A DNA stretch of 22,312 bases, from assembly GCF_001907675.1 (NCBI RefSeq), contig NZ_MPNT01000057.1:1-22312 (forward strand). The letters run 5' to 3'. The notes below the pieces were generated by a model that saw nothing but the letters and a program-made list of their open reading frames with translations, searched no databases and was not told the origin of the DNA. Source of the stretch: Mycobacterium paraffinicum. Lineage in GTDB: Bacteria; Actinomycetota; Actinomycetes; Mycobacteriales; Mycobacteriaceae. This document shows positions 14,837-22,117 of this stretch, one piece after another (positions within the stretch are counted from its first letter, which is position 1; each line of letters starts with the position of its first letter). A program made the translations under genes and the position numbers.

Positions 14837-15690
14837 GGAAACACCTCCAATGTGCAGCACTTGACCGAACCGCCGCCCTTGAGGAGTTCGGACAGGTCGA
14901 CGCCGACGGGCTCGAAGCCCGCGGCGCGTAGTTGCGCGGCGAATCCGGTTGCCTGGGCGGGCAAGACGACGTGCCGTCCGTCGGACACGACGTTGAGGCC
15001 GAGCACGAATGCGTCGGCGCTTCCGACCGCGATCGCGTCGGGGAACAACGCCTGCAGCTGATCCTGTGCGGCGGCGCTGAACGCCGGCGGGTAGAACGCG
15101 ATCGTGTGGTCGTCGAGCACGGCCAGCACGGTGTCGAGATGGTAGAAGCGCGGATCCACCAATTCAAGCGAAACGACCGGCACGCGGAGCGCGGCGGAGA
15201 TTTCCGGGTGCGCGCGCCGGTCGGTGCGAAAGCCGTAGCCCGCCAACACCGTTTGCCCGATCATGAGCAGGTCGCCCTGCCCCTCGTTGATATGGCGGGT
15301 GGACACCGGCCGGTACCCGATGGATGACATCCAGTCGGCGTAGGCGCGCGATTCGCCGGCCCGCTCGGCGAATCGAAACTTCGCGACGATCGCGACGTCA
15401 CCGGCGATGAAGCCGCCGTTCGCGGCGTACACCATGTCCGGCAGCCCGGGCGCGGGCTCGATCACGTCCACTCGGTGGCCCAGTCTGAGATAGGTCGCGC
15501 GCAACGCCTCCCATTGGGCGTGCGCGAGCCCGACGTCGACGGGCGTCGAGGTGTCCATCCACGGGTTGATCGCATACTCGACCGCGAAGAACGTCGGTGG
15601 CGTCATCGCGTAGCGGCGGGCGGTCGGCGTGCGAGTGTGCCCGGCCGGCGCCGGGGCGGGCCCGGGGCCAGCGACGTATTGTTCCGTCAT
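14833..15690 (-). CDS. Guanidino-group-modifying enzyme (dimethylargininase / arginine deiminase / arginine dihydrolase-like)
   Basis: This is a 285-residue protein of the amidinotransferase/pentein fold. Visible catalytic elements are E136-G-Q-G-D, H184 in F-Y-H-L-D and Cys278 in G-G-G-S-V-K-C-C-T near the C-terminus, the nucleophile position of DDAH and ADI. Two Asn-containing segments, A-I-N-P-W-M (Asn42) and Y-A-A-N-G-G (Asn91), resemble the Asn pair of cyanobacterial arginine dihydrolase (ArgZ/AgrE type) rather than the F-T-R-D-like Asp of ADI. Product could therefore be citrulline or, by double hydrolysis, ornithine, the substrate of the coupled RocD downstream. The ATG at 15690 lacks a Shine-Dalgarno and may be leaderless; an internal ATG at 15606 would drop a Pro/Ala-rich N-terminus. 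It matches Rv2323c by position. Confidence 0.82.
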   Translation of the reverse strand: MTEQYVAGPGPAPAPAGHTRTPTARRYAMTPPTFFAVEYAINPWMDTSTPVDVGLAHAQWEALRATYLRLGHRVDVIEPAPGLPDMVYAANGGFIAGDVAIVAKFRFAERAGESRAYADWMSSIGYRPVSTRHINEGQGDLLMIGQTVLAGYGFRTDRRAHPEISAALRVPVVSLELVDPRFYHLDTVLAVLDDHTIAFYPPAFSAAAQDQLQALFPDAIAVGSADAFVLGLNVVSDGRHVVLPAQATGFAAQLRAAGFEPVGVDLSELLKGGGSVKCCTLEVFP

Positions 15691-15811
15691 AAATCAACGG
15701 TATTGGCGGCCCGGTGCACAATCAAACGCTAGCCGTTGCGTGTCTATGTGCGATTTGTTGCGTTAGACTGGCGTTTGCAGCGATCTATTGCGTGCGGGGG
15801 AACGGAGGACG
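15691..15811. promoter_or_regulatory. Divergent control region between the arginine operon and the AsnC gene
   Basis: This 121-bp region holds three direct TTGCGT copies (15736-15741, 15758-15763, 15788-15793) and an inverted pair, CAAACGC (15723-15729) with GCGTTTG (15771-15777). TTAGACT near 15763-15769 could be a -10 for the regulator. Spaced repeats suit an Lrp/AsnC octamer that wraps DNA, so this is the likely site where the regulator controls both directions. Assigning individual boxes is speculative. Confidence 0.4.
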
Positions 15812-16258
15812 ATGGAGCGCCTGGACGAGACCGACGCCCGCATCCTCACCGAGCTCACCGAGCATGCGCGGGCCACCTTCGCCGAAATCGGCGAGAAGGT
15901 GAATCTGTCCGCCCCGGCGGTCAAGCGCCGCGTCGACCGGATGCTCGACGCCGGCGTCATCAAAGGCTTCACCACCGTCGTCGACCGAAATGCACTCGGC
16001 TGGAACACCGAGGCTTACGTGCAGGTGTTCTGCCACGGCACGATCGCGCCCGATCGCCTGCGCGCCGCCTGGGTGGACATCCCCGAGGTGGTCAGCGCCG
16101 CGACGGTGACCGGCACGTCGGACGCGATCTTGCGCGTGCTGGCTCGCGACATGAGCCATCTGGAGGCGGCCCTCGAGCGCATCCGATCGAGTGCGGACAT
16201 CGAGCGCAGCGAGAGCATCGTGGTGTTGTCGAACCTCATCGACCGGATGCGGACCTAG
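15812..16258 (+). CDS. AsnC/Lrp family transcriptional regulator
   Basis: This is a 148-residue protein of typical Lrp/AsnC size. The N-terminal winged helix-turn-helix (about residues 4-55) opens with L-D-E-T-D-A-R-I-L and includes F-A-E-I-G-E-K-V-N-L-S-A-P-A-V-K-R-R-V. The C-terminal RAM domain (about residues 65-140) binds an amino-acid effector and oligomerises. The ATG at 15812 follows GGAGG with short spacing; a TTG 24 nt upstream is less likely. It is divergent from the guanidino-enzyme/rocD/rocE operon, so arginine or ornithine is the expected effector (inference). It converges with the sulfatase gene with only 17 bp between stop codons. It corresponds to Rv2324 by synteny and length. 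Confidence 0.92.
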   Translation: MERLDETDARILTELTEHARATFAEIGEKVNLSAPAVKRRVDRMLDAGVIKGFTTVVDRNALGWNTEAYVQVFCHGTIAPDRLRAAWVDIPEVVSAATVTGTSDAILRVLARDMSHLEAALERIRSSADIERSESIVVLSNLIDRMRT

Positions 16259-16275
16259 CGGCGTGCGTTAGGCCG

Positions 16276-18078
16276 TCAGAGCCTGGCGAACAGACGCCTC
16301 AGCCTTGACCGCCGTGTCGTGGGAGGTCGGCGAGACGCATAGGGCCACAGTCGGTTTCGCTCGGGGACGGAGTCGGTCCGCACGTGTTTGAGCTCGGTCC
16401 GCAGGTGCTGACGCAGGGCGTGCAGGTCAGGATCGGCCCAGCGGTTGATCGCTTCGATCGGGTCAGCGGTCAGGTCGTACAACTCCCACTGGTCGTCGAG
16501 AGGAGACGTCCGGTATGCCTCTCCCCCAAGCCCATTGGCGGCCAGGTGCCGCACCCCCGGCTCTGTCCAGGTGCTCGGATCGTCGAAAGAGCGCACCAGC
16601 TTCCAGAGGTGGCCCGCGGCGCCGGCGGCCGTCGCCTCGTCGACGCGGACAACCAACCCCTCGAAGTTGGACGCCGTGTGGGCCGGGATTCGGATGCGCA
16701 GCGGCGCAGGCGGATTGACCGCCTGCTTTAAGCGGCGTGCCAACCCCGAGGCACCGCTGTCCCCTTCGAGCATGTTGTCGCGGGTCATCAGGTAGACGGC
16801 GCGGGTCTCGTCGGCGGGGGCGCCGTCCACGACGGGCATGAGGTTCCGGCCGGGCAGTGGGTGCACTTCGGAGAACGACTCGGCCAGCGCGGCCGACACC
16901 GCCGTAACGTCGACGCCCGCTGCCGCCAGCAGGGTGGGTACCAGGTCGACGTGTGAGGTCGGCGCCGTGACGAGCCGCGGTCGCGTGCAGCGTTCGCCGA
17001 TGCGCGCGATGACGAAGGGAACGCGGGTGGCCTCGTCGTACAGGTTGAACCACTTCTGGTGCAGACCACCGTGGGCGCCCAGCAGGTCGCCGTGATCGGC
17101 GGTGCGCACCAATACCGCTTCACCCGAACCGCTCTCGGTGACGGCCCGCCTGACGCGGTCGATCGGTCCGTCCACCTCGGCGTGCAATCGGTAGTACAGG
17201 TCGCGGTAGCGCTGCGCGTGGCGCGAATAGGTTCGGTCGATCGCGGCCGCGGGGCCGTAGCCGGAGTAGTACGCCTCGCGAAAGGCGATCTGCGCCGCGG
17301 GCTTGGTGGACAGGTCTTCGCCCGCCGTCGGCGCGGGGGGCACTGCGGGCGGATCGAGCGGCGACGGCTTGACTGGGCTCCGCCGTGACCACGTCGGGAA
17401 GAGCACGATGTCGTGAGGGTTGACGAAGCTCGCGACCAGAAGGAACGGGCGCAAGGCGGCCGGGTCGCCGGCGCGGCGGCGGGCGTAGCGGTCGGCCAGC
17501 CACCCGACCACCCGGTCGGCGATCAGCGGGTCACGTCGCACACCAGCGTTGGCCAGCACCGCCCCGTGCGGCTCGGGACCGACCCATCCGGAGAAACCGA
17601 ACGGCCCCAACGGGTCTGCCTCCAGGTAGCGCCGCACGGCGGCGGCGTCAACCACACCGTTTTCGTCGTTGGTCGCCAACGGTCGACCGGTCCGGGGGTC
17701 GAGGAGATCGGCGTGCGAGATGTGCCACTTGCCGTCGTAGTGCGTGTCGTAACCGGCCGCGCGGAACCAATTGCCGAGCGTGGGAACCTCGCCCGCACGC
17801 AGCCAGCGCATGCGTGAATCGTCGGCGGCCTTTCCGATGCCATCGGTCTGGGTCACGCCGTGCAGGTCCGGATACTGGCCGGTGAAAATGGTCGGCCGGC
17901 TCGGCACGCAGGCCAGCGAGCCGGTGTAGTGCCGCGTGAAGCTGACGCCGTGATCGTCAAACCAGTTGCGGCCGATCAGCGTTCGATCGCGCCACGCGAG
18001 CACGTCAGGGGCCTCGTACGGTGGCACCGCGCGTTCCTCGTCGGTCATGATCACGACGACATCGGGCCGGTCAGACAC
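16276..18078 (-). CDS. Type I (formylglycine-dependent) sulfatase
   Basis: This 600-residue protein belongs to the alkaline phosphatase/sulfatase superfamily. The formylglycine site C-V-P-S-R is at residues 57-61 (Cys57), followed by the helix pattern P-T-I-F-T-G. Other active-site elements are the N-terminal metal ligands in M-T-D-E-E (residues 11-15; Glu stands where many sulfatases have a second Asp), G-K-W-H (116-119), N-P-H-D (220-223), T-A-D-H-G-D (326-331) and Lys342. No signal peptide is visible, so it is predicted cytoplasmic and would hydrolyse an internal or imported sulfate ester; the substrate is unknown. The GTG at 18078 overlaps the SRPBCC stop by 8 nt and has a GGAG 8 nt upstream. 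An Arg-rich tail ends the protein. I do not recall a counterpart at this position in M. tuberculosis. Confidence 0.87.
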   Translation of the reverse strand: MSDRPDVVVIMTDEERAVPPYEAPDVLAWRDRTLIGRNWFDDHGVSFTRHYTGSLACVPSRPTIFTGQYPDLHGVTQTDGIGKAADDSRMRWLRAGEVPTLGNWFRAAGYDTHYDGKWHISHADLLDPRTGRPLATNDENGVVDAAAVRRYLEADPLGPFGFSGWVGPEPHGAVLANAGVRRDPLIADRVVGWLADRYARRRAGDPAALRPFLLVASFVNPHDIVLFPTWSRRSPVKPSPLDPPAVPPAPTAGEDLSTKPAAQIAFREAYYSGYGPAAAIDRTYSRHAQRYRDLYYRLHAEVDGPIDRVRRAVTESGSGEAVLVRTADHGDLLGAHGGLHQKWFNLYDEATRVPFVIARIGERCTRPRLVTAPTSHVDLVPTLLAAAGVDVTAVSAALAESFSEVHPLPGRNLMPVVDGAPADETRAVYLMTRDNMLEGDSGASGLARRLKQAVNPPAPLRIRIPAHTASNFEGLVVRVDEATAAGAAGHLWKLVRSFDDPSTWTEPGVRHLAANGLGGEAYRTSPLDDQWELYDLTADPIEAINRWADPDLHALRQHLRTELKHVRTDSVPERNRLWPYASRRPPTTRRSRLRRLFARL

Positions 18079-18529
18079 GGGCGTGCTCCAATCGATCGGC
18101 GAGGCCGGCGAGCATCAGGTCGGACTGTCGCGCCAGAAAGCGGCACAGGGCCCGCTCGGCCAGCTTCTGCATTGCGTGCGGCCCGATTTCGACGGTGCTG
18201 GTGAGGATCACCAGGGTGGTGGCCGAGTCGCCGGCGGTCGGTTCGAGCGTCCAGCGGTTGGACACCCTGCGCAGGCGGGCGGGCAGGCCCTCGATGTCGT
18301 AGCCGAGGGCGCGGGGCGGCTCGAATTCGGTGATGCGCTCGACCAGCGCGTCGCGCTTGACCTGCACGCGCCGGGCGGTGCCGACGGCGGATCCGTCGGG
18401 TCCGCAGGACAAGATGCATGAGTGGTCGACGTTGCCGGCCCACGAACTGATCGACCCGAAGTCCGCAAGGGTTTCCCAGATGTCGCCGACGCGGGCCGCG
18501 ATCGAGCGAGTCCGGCGTATGTCGGCCAC
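18071..18529 (-). CDS. SRPBCC (START/polyketide-cyclase-like) family protein
   Basis: This is a 152-residue cytoplasmic protein with the helix-grip pattern of SRPBCC proteins. The opening strand I-R-R-T-R-S-I-A-A is followed by the characteristic V-G-D-I-W-E-T-L-A-D-F-G-S-I-S-S-W (about residues 14-30). Beta strands then carry the ligand cavity, and a long C-terminal helix starts near residue 120. These domains bind hydrophobic ligands or act as cyclases, hydratases or carriers; no catalytic residues can be assigned. The GTG at 18529 is the only plausible start in frame, with a TAGCGT 6 nt upstream that could give a leaderless RNA. It starts 21 nt after the EcfT stop and overlaps the sulfatase start, so these genes are probably co-transcribed. 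Confidence 0.78.
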   Translation of the reverse strand: MADIRRTRSIAARVGDIWETLADFGSISSWAGNVDHSCILSCGPDGSAVGTARRVQVKRDALVERITEFEPPRALGYDIEGLPARLRRVSNRWTLEPTAGDSATTLVILTSTVEIGPHAMQKLAERALCRFLARQSDLMLAGLADRLEHARV

Positions 18530-18550
18530 GCGCTCACGCTACGCGAATGA

Positions 18551-19402
18551 TCAGCGAGTCAGGTGGAATATCGTCTCGATGGCGACCGCGGCACCGCCCA
18601 CCGCCACGGTCACCGCGAGCGCCAGCCAGTCGGTCATTTTCGGCCGGGCCGGTGCGGCCGAGAGTTGGCCGATGCCACCGCGGGCGGTGATCGCGTCACC
18701 CATCTCGTCGGCTCGGCGCAACGTCACCACGATGGCCGCGGCGACCAAGTCGATCGAGTTCCCGGCCGTCTGCTTGACCCGCGCCTTGCGAGTCGGTGCC
18801 ATATGGTTGGGCCGCAATCGGCGAGCGGCGTAGAGCACCTGAAATTCCTCGATCAGCAACGGGAAGGCGCGCAGCGCCAGGGCCAGGGCCACCGCCCACT
18901 CGTCAACCGGGATCCGCACAACTTTGAGCGGGCGACCCAAAACCGCCAGCGCCGGGGCGATTTCGGCGACATTGGTGGTCCAGGACACCATCGCCCCCAG
19001 CCCAAGCAGGACGAGGGACAACGCGGTGATCCGCAGGAAGTTCAACGCCCCGCCGAACCCTAGGTGCACCCCGGCGATCGACACCACCGGATTACCGCCG
19101 GCCAGCGCGGCCGTCACAAAACCCAACGCGACGAGGACCCATAGCCAGCGCGGAATCGACGGAAGCGCACCGCGAGGGATGTGGGCGATCCAGATCGCCG
19201 TCAGCACCAACGCGGCCACTGACCCAATCGTCATCCAACCCGGGTAGAAGGTCAGCAACACCGCAACACCGAACACCACGAGAAGCTTGGTCCCGGCCCA
19301 CAAGCTGTGGATCGCCGAGCCGCCGGGCACCGGAACCAACAGCACCACCGGGCGAGGACTGCGCCGCTCCTTGCCGCGCGCGGAGGACGAAGCTGCGGTC
19401 AC
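18551..19402 (-). CDS. ECF transporter transmembrane (T) component, CbiQ/EcfT family
   Basis: This is a 283-residue membrane protein. Hydrophobic segments at about 40-75, 88-105, 125-140 and 258-278 surround the typical EcfT coupling region, with [21 protein letters not shown] (192-198) and the second Ala-Arg-Gly motif T-A-R-G-G (239-243). Those motifs dock onto the two ATPases. It couples ATP hydrolysis by the fused protein upstream to toppling of the substrate-binding S unit. The GTG at 19402 overlaps the upstream stop as GTGA; the frame's extension to 19630 merely shadows that gene. It corresponds to Rv2325c. The imported micronutrient is unknown; older cobalt-transport annotations rest only on CbiQ similarity. 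Confidence 0.87.
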   Translation of the reverse strand: MTAASSSARGKERRSPRPVVLLVPVPGGSAIHSLWAGTKLLVVFGVAVLLTFYPGWMTIGSVAALVLTAIWIAHIPRGALPSIPRWLWVLVALGFVTAALAGGNPVVSIAGVHLGFGGALNFLRITALSLVLLGLGAMVSWTTNVAEIAPALAVLGRPLKVVRIPVDEWAVALALALRAFPLLIEEFQVLYAARRLRPNHMAPTRKARVKQTAGNSIDLVAAAIVVTLRRADEMGDAITARGGIGQLSAAPARPKMTDWLALAVTVAVGGAAVAIETIFHLTR

Positions 19403-21447
19403 GACACACCCCCGGCCGCGGCGGCGGCCGACACCGCTTGCAGCGTGCCGTTCTGCACATGCAGGGTCCGCGGGCAGACGGCTTCCAAACCCACGAAGTC
19501 GTGCGAAATGACCACTACGGTGAGCCCACTGTGCCGGCGCAGGTCCGCCAGCAGACGCAGCAGGCCCCGCTGGCTCCCGACGTCCAGCCCGGCCAGCGGC
19601 TCGTCGAGGATCAACACCCGCGGCGAGCACGCCAACAGTCCGGCCAGCACCACCCGTCTCATCTGGCCGCCGCTGAGCTGATCGATGCGCCGCTTGCCCA
19701 TCGTGGGTTCCAGCCCGACCGCCGCCAGCGCAGCCGTCACCCGACCTTCGTCACGAGGCGAAAAGCCGGCCACCGAAGCAACTTCCAGACCAACGTGGCT
19801 GCGCATCAACTGCAGCCTCGCGGTTTGAAACGACAAGGCAACCGCGCCGATGTGATCCCGTATCGGCTCGCCGTCAAGCAAGCACGCGCCGACCGTGGGA
19901 ACGGTCAGTCCGGCCATGATCCACGCCAGCGTCGACTTGCCCGAGCCGTTGCCACCATGAATCAGAATCCCGTCGCCCTGCTCCACGACAAAGTTGACGT
20001 CGCGCAGCGCGGTCTTAGCCCAGGGTGTCCCGCTGTTGTATTCGTGGCTGACGCCCACGATTTCCAGCACTGGCTTGCCGGGGCCGCGCCTGACCGCGGT
20101 GGCCGGCAGCGGGGCCGGGGCGGTCTCGACCATGCCGGTGTTATCCGGGGAATCACTGAGGTTGATGGTCCGGTCCGCCGATGCGGCCTCGTTGTCGAAA
20201 TGAGTTATGTGCACCAGGGCGGTCCGATGCCGCTTGGGAAGGCCGGACAGCACGTTCAACAAGACCTGACGGCCCCTCTGGTCCACCATGCTGGTGAACT
20301 CGTCAGCGATCAGTAGCGCTGGTTCCCGCGCCAGCGCCGCGGCGAGAGCGAGGCGTTGCAGCTCCCCGCCGGACAGGCCGCCGGTATCGCGCTCGGCAAA
20401 ACCCCCAAGACCGACTTCCTGCAGCAGGTGGTCGACGTCGACCTCCGTCCCCGGGGGCAGCCCCCACACCACGTCATCGGCGACGCGGGTTCCCAGCACC
20501 TGACTCTTCGGGTGCTGCAGAACAAGCGCCGTACCGCCCAACATGCCCAGCCCGACAGCGCCCGGGCGCTGCACGGTGCCCGACGTCGGTAGCCGGCCCG
20601 CCAAGATGAGCGTCAGGGTGGTCTTGCCCGATCCATTGGCTCCGATGACGGCGACATGTTCTCCGACCTGGAGTTCCAGGCTGAGTTCGCGCAAGGCGTC
20701 TTGCTTGGCATGGGGGTAGCGGAACCGCACCCTGTCCAGCCGCACCGGAACGGGCCCGATGGCGGCGCCGGGAGGCTCGTCCGGAGCGTCGAGCTTGTGC
20801 ACGTCCGGGACGCTGCCCATCCGGTCCAGCAAGCGAGACAGGGCCCACCAACCGATCCACGACGAGACCACGACCCCATAGGTGACGTAGCCGAGCATCA
20901 GCCACGGCCAATAGTGCAGCCCGAATTCGAAGCATCGCTTTACGTCGGCGCCGAGCCAGCGCAGGTTCACCCGGCCCAGGAATGCGACCACACCGTCCAC
21001 GTTGGCCGACATCACCTCAAAGATCAGATGCCGCAACCGATTCAGCACCGCCAACGCACCGACCGTCACGGCGGCGACGACGAGCCCGACAATCAGGGAC
21101 GAGACGATCACGGTGGGTGTGCCCCTGCCCCTGCGCTTGACCAAACCGGTCAGGCCGCCGATGTAGGCGCAGTTCACGACCGTCACGAAGCCGCCCACTC
21201 CGGAGATGAGGAAGGCGATCATTCCGGCAGCGAACGTGGCGGCCAACAGCACGCGCAGCCGGTAACGGTATGAGAGCAGCCCCATCGGCACCGTGCCCAG
21301 CAGCGCCAATCCCTGGGCGAACGGGATGACACCGGCGATGATCGCGATCACCGCGCAAAGCGCCCCCATGACCGAGGCCTGCGCCAATTCGGCCGGGCGT
21401 AGAGGTCCGCCCCGACGACGCGCACGAACGGGGCGGCGGACTTTCAC
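19399..21447 (-). CDS. ECF transporter fusion: membrane (S-like) domain plus two ATPase domains
   Basis: This 682-residue protein has three parts. Residues about 20-205 contain five or six hydrophobic segments resembling a substrate-binding S component. ATPase 1 (about 233-430) has Walker A G-A-N-G-S-G-K-T (269-276), signature L-S-G-G-E (358-362), Walker B L-L-I-A-D-E (378-383) and an H-loop in H-I-T-H. ATPase 2 (about 458-672) has Walker A G-G-N-G-S-G-K-S (498-505), L-S-G-G-Q (591-595), Walker B V-L-I-L-D-E (611-616) and H649. With EcfT encoded next (4-nt overlap) it makes a complete ECF importer in two polypeptides. The GTG at 21447 was chosen because it opens an Arg-rich cytosolic N-terminus; no strong ribosome site is seen. 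It corresponds to Rv2326c. The ligand cannot be inferred from sequence. Confidence 0.85.
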   Translation of the reverse strand: MKVRRPVRARRRGGPLRPAELAQASVMGALCAVIAIIAGVIPFAQGLALLGTVPMGLLSYRYRLRVLLAATFAAGMIAFLISGVGGFVTVVNCAYIGGLTGLVKRRGRGTPTVIVSSLIVGLVVAAVTVGALAVLNRLRHLIFEVMSANVDGVVAFLGRVNLRWLGADVKRCFEFGLHYWPWLMLGYVTYGVVVSSWIGWWALSRLLDRMGSVPDVHKLDAPDEPPGAAIGPVPVRLDRVRFRYPHAKQDALRELSLELQVGEHVAVIGANGSGKTTLTLILAGRLPTSGTVQRPGAVGLGMLGGTALVLQHPKSQVLGTRVADDVVWGLPPGTEVDVDHLLQEVGLGGFAERDTGGLSGGELQRLALAAALAREPALLIADEFTSMVDQRGRQVLLNVLSGLPKRHRTALVHITHFDNEAASADRTINLSDSPDNTGMVETAPAPLPATAVRRGPGKPVLEIVGVSHEYNSGTPWAKTALRDVNFVVEQGDGILIHGGNGSGKSTLAWIMAGLTVPTVGACLLDGEPIRDHIGAVALSFQTARLQLMRSHVGLEVASVAGFSPRDEGRVTAALAAVGLEPTMGKRRIDQLSGGQMRRVVLAGLLACSPRVLILDEPLAGLDVGSQRGLLRLLADLRRHSGLTVVVISHDFVGLEAVCPRTLHVQNGTLQAVSAAAAAGGVS

Positions 21448-21532
21448 TTCACTGATTCTGCCAGGCCGCGGCCAGAACTCGGCTTGTCACACTCGACACT
21501 CCCGAGCCGGTTCGGACCGCGCGGCACTCGTC

Positions 21533-21561
21533 TCCCATAGCAAAGCTATGGAACTATGGGA
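21533..21561. promoter_or_regulatory. Candidate MarR operator upstream of the marR-like gene
   Basis: CCATAGC (21535-21541), AAA and GCTATGG (21545-21551) form a perfect inverted repeat. A third half-site, CTATGGG (21554-21560), makes an overlapping 8-bp inverted repeat TCCCATAG/CTATGGGA (21533-21540, 21554-21561). The array ends 2 nt before the ATG at 21564, an autoregulation geometry. It lies 86 bp from the start of the divergent ECF gene, so it may control both. Confidence 0.6.
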
Positions 21562-21563
21562 AC

Positions 21564-22037
21564 ATGGACAGAGTTGTCGAGACCGCAAACACCGTGACCC
21601 AGCAGCTGGGAGCGGATCTGCTCGCCGTGGTGGCGCGGCTCAACCGGCTAGCCAATCAGCGCATCCAGATGCCGCTGCCCGCGGCACAGGCGAGGCTGCT
21701 CGCCAGCATCGAAGCGCACGGTGAAGCCCGGATCGGCGACCTCGCCGCCGTCGATCACTGCTCACAACCGACCATGACGACGCAGGTACGCCGGCTCGAG
21801 GACGCCGGCCTGGTCGCCCGAACCGTCGACCCGGGGGATGCCCGCGCCGTCCGGATTCGCATCACCCCTCAGGGCAAGCGCACGCTCAACGCGGTTCGCG
21901 CCGACCGCGCCGCCGCGATCGAACCGCAGCTGGCGTTGCTCGAGCCAGGCGACCGCCAGGTGCTGACCGAAGCGGTCGAGGTCTTACGTCGGGTTCTCGA
22001 CAACGCGTCGCTGGCGGCCCGACGCAACGCGCTCTGA
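21564..22037 (+). CDS. MarR family transcriptional regulator
   Basis: This is a 157-residue winged-helix regulator. The core runs from P-A-A-Q-A-R-L-L-A-S-I (about 40-50) through I-G-D-L-A-A-V-D-H-C-S-Q-P-T-M-T-T-Q-V-R-R-L (57-78) to the wing, D-A-R-A-V-R-I-R-I-T-P-Q-G (94-106), the latter being a MarR hallmark. Flanking N- and C-terminal helices dimerise the protein. Ligands are usually small phenolics or metals, unknown here. The start is the ATG at 21564, with GGGAAC just upstream, immediately after a CTATGG-type palindrome that is the likely operator. It is divergent from the ECF transporter unit, making that unit its probable target. It corresponds to Rv2327 by synteny. Confidence 0.9.
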   Translation: MDRVVETANTVTQQLGADLLAVVARLNRLANQRIQMPLPAAQARLLASIEAHGEARIGDLAAVDHCSQPTMTTQVRRLEDAGLVARTVDPGDARAVRIRITPQGKRTLNAVRADRAAAIEPQLALLEPGDRQVLTEAVEVLRRVLDNASLAARRNAL

Positions 22038-22117
22038 CGGGCGGACCCACGTAACTGGACGGCGTGCGGCGGGTAGACACTAAGTCGATCTGACCGGCGC
22101 GAGGAAAGGTGGCGGCC

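Noticed and set aside
19399..21447. Dedicated ATPase for the UspAB permeases
   Set aside because: Both ATPase domains are fused to an S-like membrane domain and coupled to EcfT, so they belong to an ECF system 8 kb away on the other strand.
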